A DNA stretch of 64,000 bases from Cunninghamia lanceolata (GCA_027924645.1 BSBN01001363.1:2034001-2098000), one strand, 5' to 3'; shown: positions 48,395-60,706, counted from the stretch's first letter. Translations and numbers: made by a program. Notes: generated by a model from the sequence alone, not told the origin.

Positions 48395-48612
48395 TGTTTG
48401 GGGGTTGGGTTGGTTGGTGATTGTTGTAGAAGAGAGTATTGTCTCTAAGGATTATAGATTGATTTGAATTGTGTAATTTATATTCCTAATGTTGTTATAT
48501 CGAATGTGAATCTATGATATAAATAAATTTACATCAATTTGTGTTGTGTGAAAGTTGTTATTTTGGTTGCTAGATTCTGGTAGTTGGATAACACCCCCAG
48601 ATCTAGACTGCA
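48395..48612 (+). mobile_element. LTR of Ty3/gypsy module 3, right part
   Basis: Continues the LTR broken at 22991 (TGTTTGGGGGTTGGG...) to GACTGCA. PBS-like TGATATCAAAGCC follows at 48618. Confidence 0.8.
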
Positions 48613-48727
48613 TTAAGTGATATCAAAGCCCAATTTGGGTTGTGTTAAAAAGAAGGAATCCTCAAGAATTTTGTTGTGGGTTCAAATGAGAAATAGAAGA
48701 CCTACAACTGTAGAGAATTTGTGAGAC

Positions 48728-49345
48728 ATGGCACATAGAACGTGAGGGTGAAGAGGAGCACTAAGAGTTAATGATGTAGAAGTCGTAGAGATGCTGGGAG
48801 GGATTACAGCAAGATTAGATGATATGGAAGCAACACAAAGAAGAGGAGTATATGTGGACAACATTAGTGAAGATGAGAATGAAGAACCAGAAATTGAGAT
48901 AGAAGATACAGATAGAAATGAACTAGAAAGAAGATTTTTACAAGCAATATCAAGAATCAATATTGGATGCACCAAGTTATCATGGAAATCTAAATCTAGA
49001 AGAATTAATTGAATGGATTTCAGAGATGGATAAATGTTTTGATTTTGAATCAATAGATGATCGGAAAAGGGTGAAATTTGCTTGCATGAAATTGAAAGGA
49101 CATGTATCCTTATGGTGGGATCATGTGAAAATAGAAAGGAAAAGAAAGGGTAAGGAGAAAATCAAATTGTTGGATAGAATGGTCAAAAAATTGAAGGCTA
49201 AATTTCTACCAACTGACTATCAAATAAGTTTGTTCAAGAAACTAAAAAATTTGAAGCAAAAGGAAAAGAATGTGCATGAGGATGTACAGAAGAATCATAT
49301 AGGTTGGATATCATGAGTACATGTTACCAATGAGGATTCATGAGT
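48728..49345 (+). pseudogene. gag: Ty3/gypsy gag pseudogene, module 3
   Basis: ATG at 48728 with two early TGA codons where CGA is expected. An 11-nt deletion near 48960 shifts the frame, so the capsid-like part is read from 48963-49316 (LKGHVSLWWDHVK). A larger deletion after 49310 removes the middle of gag and joins directly to the TGTTACCAA zinc-knuckle start. It is the most reduced of the four copies. Confidence 0.85.
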
Positions 49346-50607
49346 ACTTCGTCTTGGCACTTTTTCGGGGCTTGAAATTTTTATCTTGGCCCTCAAAATG
49401 GCAATTTAGTTTTTTTTCTAGATTTTTAAAAAGTTGCTTTTGCAATAACTTGAAACTCATGTTTCAAATTTAGAATATTAGTTGGCCGTTCATCCTACCT
49501 TAGTTATTGAAATCTTTTGGAAAAAAATAGGATTCTCAAGATATGATTGTAAAATTACCTAAAATGGCAAAATCTGACAATTGTTGAAATCTGTCAAAAA
49601 AGGTAATTTTTTTTTTTTGTTTTTCTTGGATATAAGAGAGTTTTCTCTCATTGTAGCAGCAGAGTTGATGAATAGAAGTTTTTTGTGTTCCATCTTCCAA
49701 ATCTTTGGCTCTCATATGTTTAATGGCACAATTCTATTGAGTGTATGTTGTGTGCTGCATCAATTTCCAATGGTTGTTCAGGGTGTGCGAGCCCCCTCGG
49801 CAGTCCCCTGAGGATTAGTCTCGCCTCCGCTCACCCCACTGTTATTAGCCCCAACTCGGAAAAAAAATGTATGCCTGAGGCAAGGAGCGGAGGGCAACGC
49901 TGGGCGAAGTCGCAACGCTCCTGTCTCTCTCGGGGAGTAGAGCTAGGGGATACCTCTGGGTTAAAATATATATATATATATATATATATTTGTTTTTTTT
50001 TAAATTACTGCAAGTAGGTTGTTAAAATCACATATGATACTAATTAGAATTTTTTAAAAAAATATATCAAAACACATCCATTTTTTTTTGAAATTATATG
50101 GTGCACTAGAGGAAAGAGTCCTCTCTAAAAGGGTATAATTGGTTTTGTGAAAATGATAAAAAAATAATACAAAAGTTGACGTGGAATGAAAACTATCAGA
50201 TTCTGTAAAGTCTGAATTTAAAATGATATTACAAAGAAAATATGCATTGAAAACTGACTTTTTTTTCTCCATGCACTAGATATTGAACTCCTCTATTTGG
50301 GAAAAAAAAATTAGGGAAAAATAAGATTGTTTGCTCTTTTTTTGTGACATGCACTCAAAGTCACTTTTCCTGAAATTTTCAGCAATTCAAAATTTGCTCT
50401 TAAATCTTTAAAAAAATGTCAAAGTAATTTTTTAATTTTTTTTAAAAATTACAAGCATAAAATTAATCAAGAGATCTACATTTCATTAGTTTACATCATT
50501 TTGAAATTCAAAGCATAAATGCCACTTTTATGAGGTCAAAGTTCAGAAAATTTTTTGTTGTTGGCCGATTCCTTTATAAAGTGTGACAGGTTTGTGCTTT
50601 TACCCTA
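49346..50607 (+). other. AT-rich 3' region of module 3
   Basis: Collinear with the tails of modules 1 and 2. It contains the SINE-like segment at 49768-49990, whose (AT)n tract is about 26 bp, and ends at TTTTACCCTAAT. Confidence 0.6.
49768..49990. repeat. GC-rich SINE/LINE-3'-end-like segment, copy 3
   Basis: Third copy, with GGGGATACCTCTGGG before the (AT)n tract. Confidence 0.4.
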
Positions 50608-53104
50608 ATAGAATTGTAAAATAATTCAATAATAGAATAACAGATTTATAGAATAATAGAGTGATAGACTGAGAGAATGATTGAATAATAGAATTGTAGA
50701 ATGATAGAATGAAAGAATGATAGAAGAATAGAATTGTAGAATAATATAGTTATAGAATAATAAAATGAAAATATTATAGAATAAAACATTTATAAAATAA
50801 TAGAATGATAGAAATGTAGAATAATAGATTAATAGATTAATATAATAATAATAGAATGATAAAATTATAAAACGATAGATTGAAATAATGATAGAATAAT
50901 ATAATTATAGATTAATAGAATGTTTGAATTATAAAATAATAGAATGAAAGAATGATAGAGTAATAGAATTTTGGAATAATATAATAATACAATGATTGAA
51001 TGAAGGAATGATATAGTAATAGATTTATAGAATAATAGAATGATAGAATAATAAAATGATAGAATAATAGAATGATAAGATTATATAATGATAGAATGAA
51101 AGAATGTTAGAAAAATAGAATTGTAGAATGATAGAATGAAAAATGTTGGAGTAATTTAATAAAAGAGTTATAGAATGATGGAACTATCGACTTGAATATA
51201 ACTATAAAATAATACAATTTGAGAATCAAAGAATGATAGAATAATAGATTTATAGAATAACAAAATGATAGAATTATAGAATGATATAATAATAGGTTTA
51301 TAGAATAATAGAATGATATAATTATAGAATCATAGAATGAAAGAATTGTAGAAAAATAGAATTATAAAATAATACAATAATAGAATTACAGAAGGAAAGA
51401 ATGATAGAATAATAGAATGATTGAATATAAGAATGATAGAACAATAGATTTATAGAATAATAGAATGATAGCATTACATAATGGTATAGTAATAGAATGA
51501 AAGAATGATAGAATAGTAGATTTATAGAATTATAAAATGAAAGAATGATAGAATGAAAGAGTGATAGAATGAAAGAATGATTAAAAATAGATTTAAGGAA
51601 TAATAGAATTTTAGAATTGCAAAATGATAGAATGAAAGAATCGTAGAGTAATAGAACTATAGATTAATCGAATAATGGAATTATACAATGATAGAATGAA
51701 AGAATGACAGAGTAAGAGATTAATAGAATAATAGAGTGATAGAATTGTATAAGAATAGAATAAAAGAATGATGGATTAATAGAATTGTAGATTAATAGAT
51801 CTATACAACATGATAGAATGAAACAAAATTATAGAATAATTTAATATTTATAGGATAATAGAATGATATAATTATAAATGAAAAAATGAAAGAATGATAG
51901 ACTAATATAATTATAGAATAATAGAATGAAAAAATGATAGAATAATAGATTTATACAATAATAGAATGTTAGAATTATAAAATGGTAGAATGAAAGAATG
52001 ATAGAGTAATAAAACTTTAGATTAATAGAATAATATAATTATACAATGATAGAATAAGGAATGATAGAATACTAGATTTATAGACTAATATAATGGTAGA
52101 AATAAAGAATGATAGAAGGAAACAACGATAGAATAATAGAATTGTAGAATACTAGTATAATAAAATGATAGAATGAAAGAATGGTAGAATAATAGATTTC
52201 TAGAAAAATAGAATGATAGAATTATATAATGATAGAATGAAGGAACAATAGAGTAATGAAATTCTAGAATAATAGTATGATATAATGATAAAAATGAAAG
52301 AATGATAGAATAGTAGAATAATAGAATTGTAGAGTAATAGAATTGTAGAATGATAGAATGAAAGAATGGTAGAATACTAGAATTTTAGAATAATAGAATT
52401 ATAGAAAGAAAGAACGATAGAATAATAGATTCATAGAATAATAGAATGAGAGTTATAGATTAATAGAATGAAATAATGATAGAATAATAGAATTGTAAAA
52501 TGATAGAATGAAACATTAATAGAACAATAGCCTTATAGTATAATAGAATGATAGAATTATATAATGATAAAATGAAAAAATTATAGAATAATAGAATTGT
52601 TGAATAATACAATAATAGAATTATAGAATAATACAATAATAGAATTACAGAACGAAAGAATGATAGAATATAAGAATGCTAGAATAATAGATTTATAGAA
52701 TGATAGAACAATAGATTTATAGAATAATAGAATTATAGAATTATAGAATGGTACAATAATAGGTTTATAGAATAATAGAATGATATAATTGTAGAATCAT
52801 AGAATAAAATAATGATAGAATACTAGATTTATAGAATGATAAAATGTAAGAATGATAGAATGAAAGAGTGATAGGATGAAAGAATGATAGAAAATTAGAT
52901 TTAAGGAATAATAGAATTTTAGAATTGCAAAATGATAGAATGAAAGAATCGTAGAGTAATAGAACTATACATTAATTGAATAATAGAATTATACAATGAT
53001 AGAATACTAGATTTATAGACTAATATAATGGTAGAAATAAAGAATGATAGAAGGAAACAATGATAGAATAATAGAATTGTAGAATACTAGTATAACAAAA
53101 TAAT
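50608..53104. repeat. 8-bp satellite, unit 3 (truncated)
   Basis: ATAGAATG-type array homologous to the first satellite part of units 1 and 2. A segment near 52063 recurs at about 53000, an internal duplication of roughly 0.94 kb. It stops abruptly at 53104 against a decayed gene. Confidence 0.9.
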
Positions 53105-55520
53105 TTAGGCTTGCAGCCTGAGGAGCAAGGGTATCGGATACTCTTTTTATTATTACATCCCCTATCAGCGCTCCTAATTGAACCCTAGCCTTTTTATTGT
53201 TTGGGGCTACAACCCATATTGCCAATGTTTCAAATTTAGGGTTGAAGGCTGCACCAGAGAGGGCCTTTTCAATCTCTTCCCCTATCACATCTAAACCATC
53301 TCTGGTGATTGTATCAAATGCAATGGCATCTGATAGAGTCCAGTGAGGTAGAAGCAGAATATTACTTTTTGCCACCAGTGCTCTCCCTTCCTCTAGAGTC
53401 GTTTCACTTATAGACTATTGTACTTCTTTTAGGACCCTCTGAGTAATAACATCATACTCCTTTGGATCTACTCCAGCCTTGGCATCTTTAATTTTCTTCT
53501 GAAATTCCTCACTCCTCACTTTCAAAACATAGCTCCTAAATTTAGGATTGTTGACAAATTCATCATCCTCCATAAACTTGTCACAGGTCATCACCCTAAC
53601 ATCTTCAATATCAATAGTAGGGTTTCTCATTACTCTCACTGCCCTATTCTATGGGGATGAATAAAGTCTTAGTCTATCGGGTGAATGAGGGCCAGTTTCT
53701 TGTGCATGTTCCTCCTCCCCCTCTAGGTCAACTACCTCTATCTGCTCTGGGTTCTCCAAATCAATAATCTTGGCCCTTTTGGCAGGGGAGGGGCCAACTG
53801 ATTCCCTCTTTACATCATGCTCTCCACTTGAGCTGCCAGGCTCATAAGCATATCTCTATTCCAATATAGGGGCAGAGGCAATCAACTGTTCTGCATTATC
53901 CAACATTTTTCTCAATTCTCTTGATTGGGTCTTACACTTCTGCAAATGCACCTGAATATGTAGGATTCATATTTCTCTTCATATTCTCACTGGCCATGAT
54001 AGTAGCCCACTTGATCCTCAAGTGGTGGACTTCATTCATTGTAAAACAATTCCTAGCAATGTCCTCATCATAATCCACATGATGAAAGTACTTGAGCCTT
54101 CCCTTGTAGTTGTTGACTCTGAATCTGGTTTTGCTGATGAATCCCTCAGGGTCAAATGACCTTGGTTGTTCCAAATACATTCCAAACATTGCATAACTGA
54201 ATAAATTTGGTCCAACCCACTCTTATCAGGGATCACAAAATCACAAAATCTGATGGAAGAAGGGAAGAATGAACCTTTCTTGTGGCTCCTAAAGTGCTCT
54301 TTGTCAGAATTATTTAACTGCCTTATAACTTTTAAAAATGCCACCCTCTTTGGCACATATTTGGGCAGTATGTGAGGTGTAGTCTGGCATGCATAGACCC
54401 TTATGCAAGTAGTATGCTCATGATAGAACCAATCACCCCAATTGTGATCAATTCCGAGGTGGGGAGTCCTGTCTAGAGGTCGTAAGAAATACATTACATC
54501 AGGATGCAACCTTTCACCCTCTAGCTCCAAAAATCCAAGGATTCTCCTCACAAAATATTCCTCAAAGATGACATAATATGTTGTGACACAGTGCATATCT
54601 AGCATACATGTCCATACTTGCACTGGCAGCTTGTTCCGTTAAGCATCTGAATCCTTGACATGCAAATTGGGGTGCCACATCCCTGATAAAGAAAATAAGT
54701 ACATATGGCACAACAAAGAGTACCATATGAATTCAACTTGGACATCCGGTTTAGACAAATTATTTTTGATCTTTGTCATATGATCATGCATATGGTCAGC
54801 TGTGAAAGTGGCATAATCATATGGTTCCTTGACACCTGGGTTCTGAATATCAACAACCATCATCATCAAAGAAATAGACATTCTTTCTGAAGCATCTCTG
54901 CCTAATACTTTACACAGACTATGATAGGTTCTGACAAAATATTCATTAAACATACTGCAATGAAAAGGCTCCTCCTCATCATCTGAAATCTTTACCAATT
55001 TCCCACCAACAACCCTTGGCCTATGCTTTGGTAAGTTATATTCCCTGTAATGTCATTTCACAGTCTGGTATTTTTTCTTGAAAGCCCTGAGGTCAATTTA
55101 TTTGCTGGCTGCAGGGTCAAAGTTGAATATAGTGGCAATGTATCCTTTGGTAGGCTTGATCAATGTTGAACCATTTCCATCTATTACTGTCCTAGTGGCT
55201 AGATTATACCTTAATGTTGTTGACCTAATTAAGTATGGGTTGGGGAAAACATTGGAACAAATGAGCTTGGCTAAATCATATCTTCAAGCATGACAGATAG
55301 GGGCCTTATAGTCCATGCTCTTATGCCAATGCTCAAAGAGGATCCAACCTGGGAAAGGTAATTTGGAGTCCCGACAATTATAGCAGTAGTCAAGAAATTT
55401 ATACAGGGCTCCGCCTGGGCCATGCAATTTCAAAATTGTTCTAGCGGAACTAGGGAGTTGGATCATAAGATCCTCATCTAAGCTTTGTTTTTAAGTGGAA
55501 GGCTAGCCTAACTGACTCAT
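53105..55520 (-). pseudogene. Long decayed gene, unknown product, 3'-truncated
   Basis: The minus strand reads as one protein of about 800 codons. A plant-like leader (AAACCCTAAGC) lies just upstream of the ATG at 55520 (MSQLG). The frame is broken by about nine stops, some of them TGA or TAA where CGA or CAA is likely, and by two compensating frameshifts near 54190 and 53930. Segments: an N-terminal part with LHGPGGALYKFLDYCYNC; a central part with SDDEEEP, GRDASERMSISLMMMVV and DHNWGDWFYHEH; a basic PAKRAK followed by an acidic linker; and a C-terminal part ending near LGALIGDVIIKRV. I do not recognise the family. It could be a transposon-borne ORF or a host gene. Satellite cuts off its 3' end. 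Confidence 0.6.
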
Positions 55521-56270
55521 TTTTCTTTTATGAAGGTAGCTTAGGGTTTTTATGGTTGACAACGACCCTTAAAGCTTCAAAATTAACCTACAGTTGGAAA
55601 AACCAGGTATAGAGGAGGACTAGTTACTGGTTTTCTGGGCTTGTCGAAGCTTGAGATTAATTTTTCCTACTTGTTCGATGATTTCTTCTGAATGCAGTTG
55701 TGCTCTTGAGAATACCTTAATGCTTGATTTCTTGCACAATTCTCTGTAGTAATGAACTTCATGTCACAAGAATTCTTGCACAATTCTCTATATTAATGCA
55801 CTTCGTGCTACAAGCACTTCAAAATCTTTCTCTTTTGAAACTTTGAATTTGGGCCATTGATCTTTTCCTTACAATCTAAAATCCACAGTCCTGATTGGCT
55901 GACTAGATTTGACAATCTTCATTGCCATTCAGAATATGTACGAGTCAGATATGTGGCAGCACCTCGCAACGTAATAGCCTATGATGGCCCACCTCTTACC
56001 TACCCCGTGCCAGCATGCCTTACTTCTCAAAAAAGAAAATGCCACGTGTCACGACCGCGTAATGCAGATTCCAACCAAAGAGATTCTCCTTGCGACGATG
56101 CGCAACCGTTGGATCAAGTCTTTTGCCAGCTTAGATTTTTTGACATGTGTCGTTCTATCGCAGCCATGCAGTGAATATTCTCTCCTGACAGATTCCTCCT
56201 GCGCTCTTGCATGACAATTAGATTTTGCCCTTCCTGCAACCGATGACAGCGGGTAACCTCTAGAATCCTA
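55521..56270 (-). promoter_or_regulatory. Upstream region of the decayed gene
   Basis: This 0.75 kb is more GC-balanced than its surroundings. On the minus strand it carries a G-box/ABRE-like GACACGTGGC (56041-56050), a CCAAT box near 55893 and, closer to the gene, a directly repeated element (CTTGCACAATTCTCT at about 55731 and 55774). It is consistent with a fossil promoter, though an LTR of an unidentified element is possible. Overlapping plus-strand frames (55857-56214) look like shadows. Confidence 0.35.
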
Positions 56271-56800
56271 GATTAAGGGGTCGGTCAACTTACGAATATT
56301 AGGACATGAAGTCATGACTTCACTGACCGACAACCTGCTCGCATATTAACTTCTTAAACAATTAAAAAGTGGACCCTGTTAGCTTGCTAGGTTAACCCAT
56401 TCCCCACCAAGCCATGACCGACAAGATTAGGTATAAGGGGCTGGTAAACAACATGGTTTGATGGCTCAGGTTTCAACTTAGACAAATGGCAACCGAAGGT
56501 AGAAAGTCAACATAAGATTATGCAGAGGGTTCTCGTATGAAATGTCAACCATTGATATTTGGAAATCTAACGGTTCAAGTGTCAAAACCTAATTATGCAA
56601 ATATTTCAAGCATCATGCATATAGATGAACTACACTATCAATAGAAAGTGTAATTTTACTTGTGCATATAAAATTTCGTGATTAATTCTATCTAAAAACA
56701 ACCAAATTGAAATCAAATTAAATCCAAAAAGATTGAGAGTTCACATATATTATAGCTCTCCTAGTTGTGCCTATCTCAAGAGTCAAAAAGAAAACAAATG
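56271..56800. other. Unannotated AT-rich DNA
   Basis: I see no genes, terminal repeats or long motifs here. Confidence 0.5.
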
Positions 56801-56802
56801 CG

Positions 56803-57026
56803 AAGCAACATTAGAAACCTCTAACCATAACAGAGACCATCACCAAATCCATGTCAACATATATAAATTAAAGCAAACATATAAGAAGCAACATTAGAAA
56901 CCTCTAACCATAACAGAGATCAAATTATATTAATACAAAAAAGATTTACACTTGGGTAATTATATTAATACAAAAAGATTTACACTTGGGTAATTATATT
57001 ATTACAAAAAGATTTACACTCAAGAA
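56803..57026. repeat. Short tandem duplications
   Basis: GAAGCAACATTAGAAACC and the following bases occur at about 56803 and 56887. Next come three 34-35-bp units (ATTATATTAATACAAAAAG..., 56924-57026). A fourth partial unit runs into the larger duplication at 57032. Confidence 0.8.
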
Positions 57027-57031
57027 ATTAT

Positions 57032-57919
57032 ATCAATACAAAAACCACTCCAACAGCTAGCCCAGGCTCCAAAAAACACATAGTACCATAGAAATCCCTA
57101 GCCCCTTAACTGAGCGACTCCTCAAAAACTTGCCGCCCTACCACCCCAACATGGAAATCACCAAAAAAGTGGCCCTGGGAGCCTGACCACTCCTATGGCC
57201 ACTGCAAGTAGAATCCTGTCACATTCACAATGGTTGCGAAGTATTGAAGACATACTAGAGTATCGTCTGTGTCCATTCCAATTGCCCATCGCAGAAAGTG
57301 TCTCCCACAAGCCGCCCAAAGCCTGTACCTTTCGAGTTGTTGCTCATTCATGTTTAGGAGGAACGGCTACCTAGCTACGCCCTCCTATCCCTCCCGCAGC
57401 TTCTCCAGGTCTCTCAGCCATGGGATATTGACCCCCAATTCTGCATCAATCACCACGTCTAAGTCATCAATACAAAAACCACTCCAACGGCCAGCCTAGG
57501 CTCCAAAAAACACACAGCACCAGAGAGGCTACCATAGTACCATAGAAATCCCTACCCCCTTGACTGAGCGACTCCTCAAAAACTTGCCGCCCTACCACCC
57601 CAGCATGGAAATCACCAAAAAAGTGGCCCTGGGAGTCTGACCACTCCTATGGCCACTGTGAGTAGAATCCCCTCGCATTCACAATGGTTGCGAAGTATTG
57701 AAGACATACTGGAGTATCGCCTGTGTCCATTCCAATTGCCCATCGAAGAAAGTGTCTCCCAGGAGCCGCCCAAAGCCTGTGCCTTCAGAGTTGTTGCTCA
57801 TTCATGTTTAGGAGGAACAGCTACCTAGCTACGCCCTCCTATCCCTCCTACAGCTTCTCCAGGTCTCTCAGCCATGGGATACCGACCCCCAATTCTGCAT
57901 CAATCACCACGTCTAAGTC
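57032..57919. repeat. 434/454-bp tandem duplication
   Basis: Copy 1 is 57032-57465 and copy 2 is 57466-57919. Both begin ATCAATACAAAAACCACTCC and end ACGTCTAAGTCATC. Copy 2 has 20 extra bases near 57525. The duplication lies within the 3' part of the minus-strand pseudogene below. Confidence 0.9.
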
Positions 57920-58201
57920 ATCCAAAAGAATATTTGGAGTGAATACCCCCCATAGAATCATCAATGCATCCACCTTTGCCTCTCCTAGGTCCAACAAAGA
58001 AGCCAGAAAGTGTGAGGAAATATCTGCATTTACCATATATCTATCCTCAGAGACCAAGAAGTCTTTACCAAGGACCATCTTCACTGCCTCAAGGAAGAAT
58101 AGGTTTTACTAGTTACAAATGTTCATCAGTCTGCCATCTCTGATACGGCCCAGAAAGGTGACTTGACACTTATTGCAGTGAAGCCTTATGGGAGTCTCCA
58201 T
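57032..58201 (-). pseudogene. Second decayed minus-strand gene, unknown product
   Basis: From the ATG at 58201 the minus strand reads METPIRLHCNKCQVTF, a CxxC pair, then two adjacent stops. A 78-codon open stretch (58084-57848) follows, including SEDRYMVNADISSHFLASLL and DDLDVVIDAELGVGIPWL. A decayed but still protein-like frame continues to about 57470, ending in an aromatic, hydrophobic tail (LCVFWSLGWPLEWF). The tandem duplication repeats the 3' half. I cannot name the family. The plus-strand frames at 57269 and 57723 are shadows. Confidence 0.45.
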
Positions 58202-60160
58202 GTTATATTTTGAGCAAGCCAACCGAGTGTTGTTTTATTGGAGACCTCCAGGATTTAAAGGAAGATCGTTAATGAACACATGCTTAAACTGACATGCATT
58301 TATTCATTGTCCAGATTTTTTGTAGCATCAATCTTCAGCTCGTGTAAGGATCAACCATTACCAAAAGCTATTTAATAACTTCTCAGAACTATTTAACAAA
58401 TTAAAAATCAATGCTTGGGAAAAATATTTTGTAGGCCACCAAATGAAATCGATATCAATAATTCAATATATAAATTTATAATAATATCATATTTTATATA
58501 ATATAATATATAATTTTATATTCAAAATTTCATTCTTTGAAACATTTATGATCTGTATACATTGCAATTTCAAATCGTAATTACTTCTATATTATTTAGT
58601 AAAATTTAACATCACCCTTCAAAAAGATTGGGGAATTACATCACACATGAACCTCTAACCAACCTCAGTTCTAAACAAAACTCCTATCCTTCGACCTTCA
58701 AACCTTGCTTTGATCATCCAAAATCTTTTTAGTTCCTCTTTTTGACGACACGTAATGAATATTTCACTGTAGTCCATAATTATCCTATTAATAGGCAATG
58801 GATCCATTACAAATTTAATTATGTGCTCATTCATAATGATAGTCAATGATTCACTATAGAACCTTGCTTTATATGTACAGGAAACCACTAGGCATGGGTA
58901 ACAATAAGGCCAGTAAAGGAGAATTAAATTGATTTTCTCGAGGTCACGGGCAATTGAGTTGCAATACCAATTCCATGCGTCAATTCGAATTTCTAGTTTC
59001 TCATACATGCATGCATGTGTGGGAGATTCAATCCACCACCTGAAATAGAATGCATCATTTGCAAATGTTAAAAGTGTCGATTCTTGACACGATTTATTCC
59101 ACTTGATGAATGCTCGTATTTCCTCATTCTGAGACATGCAAAGCAATAACAACCTGCATAGCCACACACAAACAAAATTTTCCATCATCTTAGATTCTTA
59201 TTACTATTCTACATCTGTGAACTAAGAACTCTATCCAACAGTTAGAATCAAAATCATGAATGATCACAAAATAAATACTTGGTAACTTACTTTCTTCGCA
59301 CAACTGCTGTAATGAAAGCCATTACTTTGAACTTTTACAGTCTATTGATTCTTGACCTATCTGAAACTTAGTAATGCAATATAAGTTTGAAACACTAAAG
59401 ACTATCATATATACATTAGATGTACATTTGTGACAAATGGGTAATAAATAACAAGCAACTCCGTTTAATTCATATTGGCTAATCTGTGCAGTTTGTCACA
59501 ACTCAGTACTCACTTCCCATTAATGAACTTAATTGAGCATTGGCTAATCTATGTGATTAAGTGCATTCAATCAAATCAATCGTACCACCACTGACCATTT
59601 GATGCACCCTAGAACAAAAGATGAACGGTTGTAGTTCAATTCTGGAAGGTAGATCTCCAACGCCACACATTGCTAACAAAATCCTCTGGAATCAACTAGC
59701 AGCCATTAGATATTATTAGATCAACAGTTGACATATATAAAATATATAATATATTTTATTGATTATTGTGCAAAGGTGACAGCACGGCAAAGTGTGAGTC
59801 CTCGATTGTACAACTACAAATTTGGGAAATTTGGTGTGTCAGTACTTATGCCGTCGATTTGTAATGATCTGACAACTAAAATCTATTAGATTTTTTTCCA
59901 TTTAATAGCATCCATGCTCGAAGTGACCTCTGTCCTTTCATAATAAATAAGGAATGTCATGAAAAGCGCAATTGCACGTATTTGGGAAGGGAATTTATTC
60001 AGCTCGATTAAATAATTATCTATTAATTTTCGTTAATCAAAATTGTTGTTACTTGACACTTGTCTCTATTCCATAGACTTTATGTAGAAAGATGGGTGTG
60101 TCAGAGCTACAGCCTGGAATGGAACTTCAACTAAAGTCTGATGTCATTCACACAGTATGA
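58202..60160. other. AT-rich intergenic DNA
   Basis: Apart from the 177-codon frame at 58655-59188, I see no coding or repeat structure in this stretch. Confidence 0.5.
58655..59188 (-). CDS. Hypothetical 177-residue ORF
   Basis: An unbroken minus-strand frame from tandem ATGs (MMENF) to a stop, rich in Trp, Cys and aromatic residues (for example DAWNWYCNSIARDLEKIN, then INRIIMDYSEIFITC). There are no clear motifs, and the hydrophobic N-terminal stretch (VCVWLCRLLLLCM) is short. It is longer than expected by chance outside simple repeats, but there is no splice, promoter or homology evidence. It may be an exon piece or a chance frame. Confidence 0.25.
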   Translation of the reverse strand: MMENFVCVWLCRLLLLCMSQNEEIRAFIKWNKSCQESTLLTFANDAFYFRWWIESPTHACMYEKLEIRIDAWNWYCNSIARDLEKINLILLYWPYCYPCLVVSCTYKARFYSESLTIIMNEHIIKFVMDPLPINRIIMDYSEIFITCRQKEELKRFWMIKARFEGRRIGVLFRTEVG

Positions 60161-60528
60161 TTTTTTATTGGCATAACAGTTTATTTCACCAATTAATTTT
60201 TTATTGGTTTGAAACTATATTTAAATTCACCAATCATTTTTTTATTGCTTTGAAAATTGGTTTAATTCGCCAATGTAAATATATTTTTTGGTTTGAAATT
60301 AGATTTTAATTGCCAGCAAAAATATTTTCTTATTTTGAAAACAGGTTTAATTCACCAATGTAAATATATTTTCTGGTTTGAAATTAGATTTTAATTGCTA
60401 GCAAAAATATTTTCTTATTTTGAAAATAGGTTTAATTCGCCAACGAAAATATTTAATTGGTTTGAAAATAGGTTTTAATCACCAATGAAAATATTTTATT
60501 GGTTTTTAAAAAATTACAATTCACCAGG
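60161..60528. repeat. AT-rich minisatellite (about 43 bp, paired to 86 bp)
   Basis: Repeated blocks of TTTGAAA(A/T)TAGGTTTTAATT followed by (C/T)(A/G)CCAAT and AAATATTTT. An 86-bp pair is clearest at about 60275 and 60360 (GTAAATATATTTT(T/C)TGG). The CCAAT-containing block recurs in most units. Confidence 0.7.
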
Positions 60529-60706
60529 ATTTTCCATAGACCTCTAGCGATTACAAAAGATTCGCCAAATAAGATTTTTTTTCCCAAAAAAATGATAAAA
60601 TTCACCAATAAAATTAATATTTTTCTCAGGAAGTATACTTGATTCGCCAAGTTTATACACCTTCTTTGAGGGGGTGGGGGGTTCTTAAAGTTATCCCTAA
60701 TCCTAG

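Noticed and set aside
57723..58112. 129-codon plus-strand frame
   Set aside because: It is a shadow of the minus-strand decayed gene and its tandem duplicate. The minus strand has the more protein-like reading.
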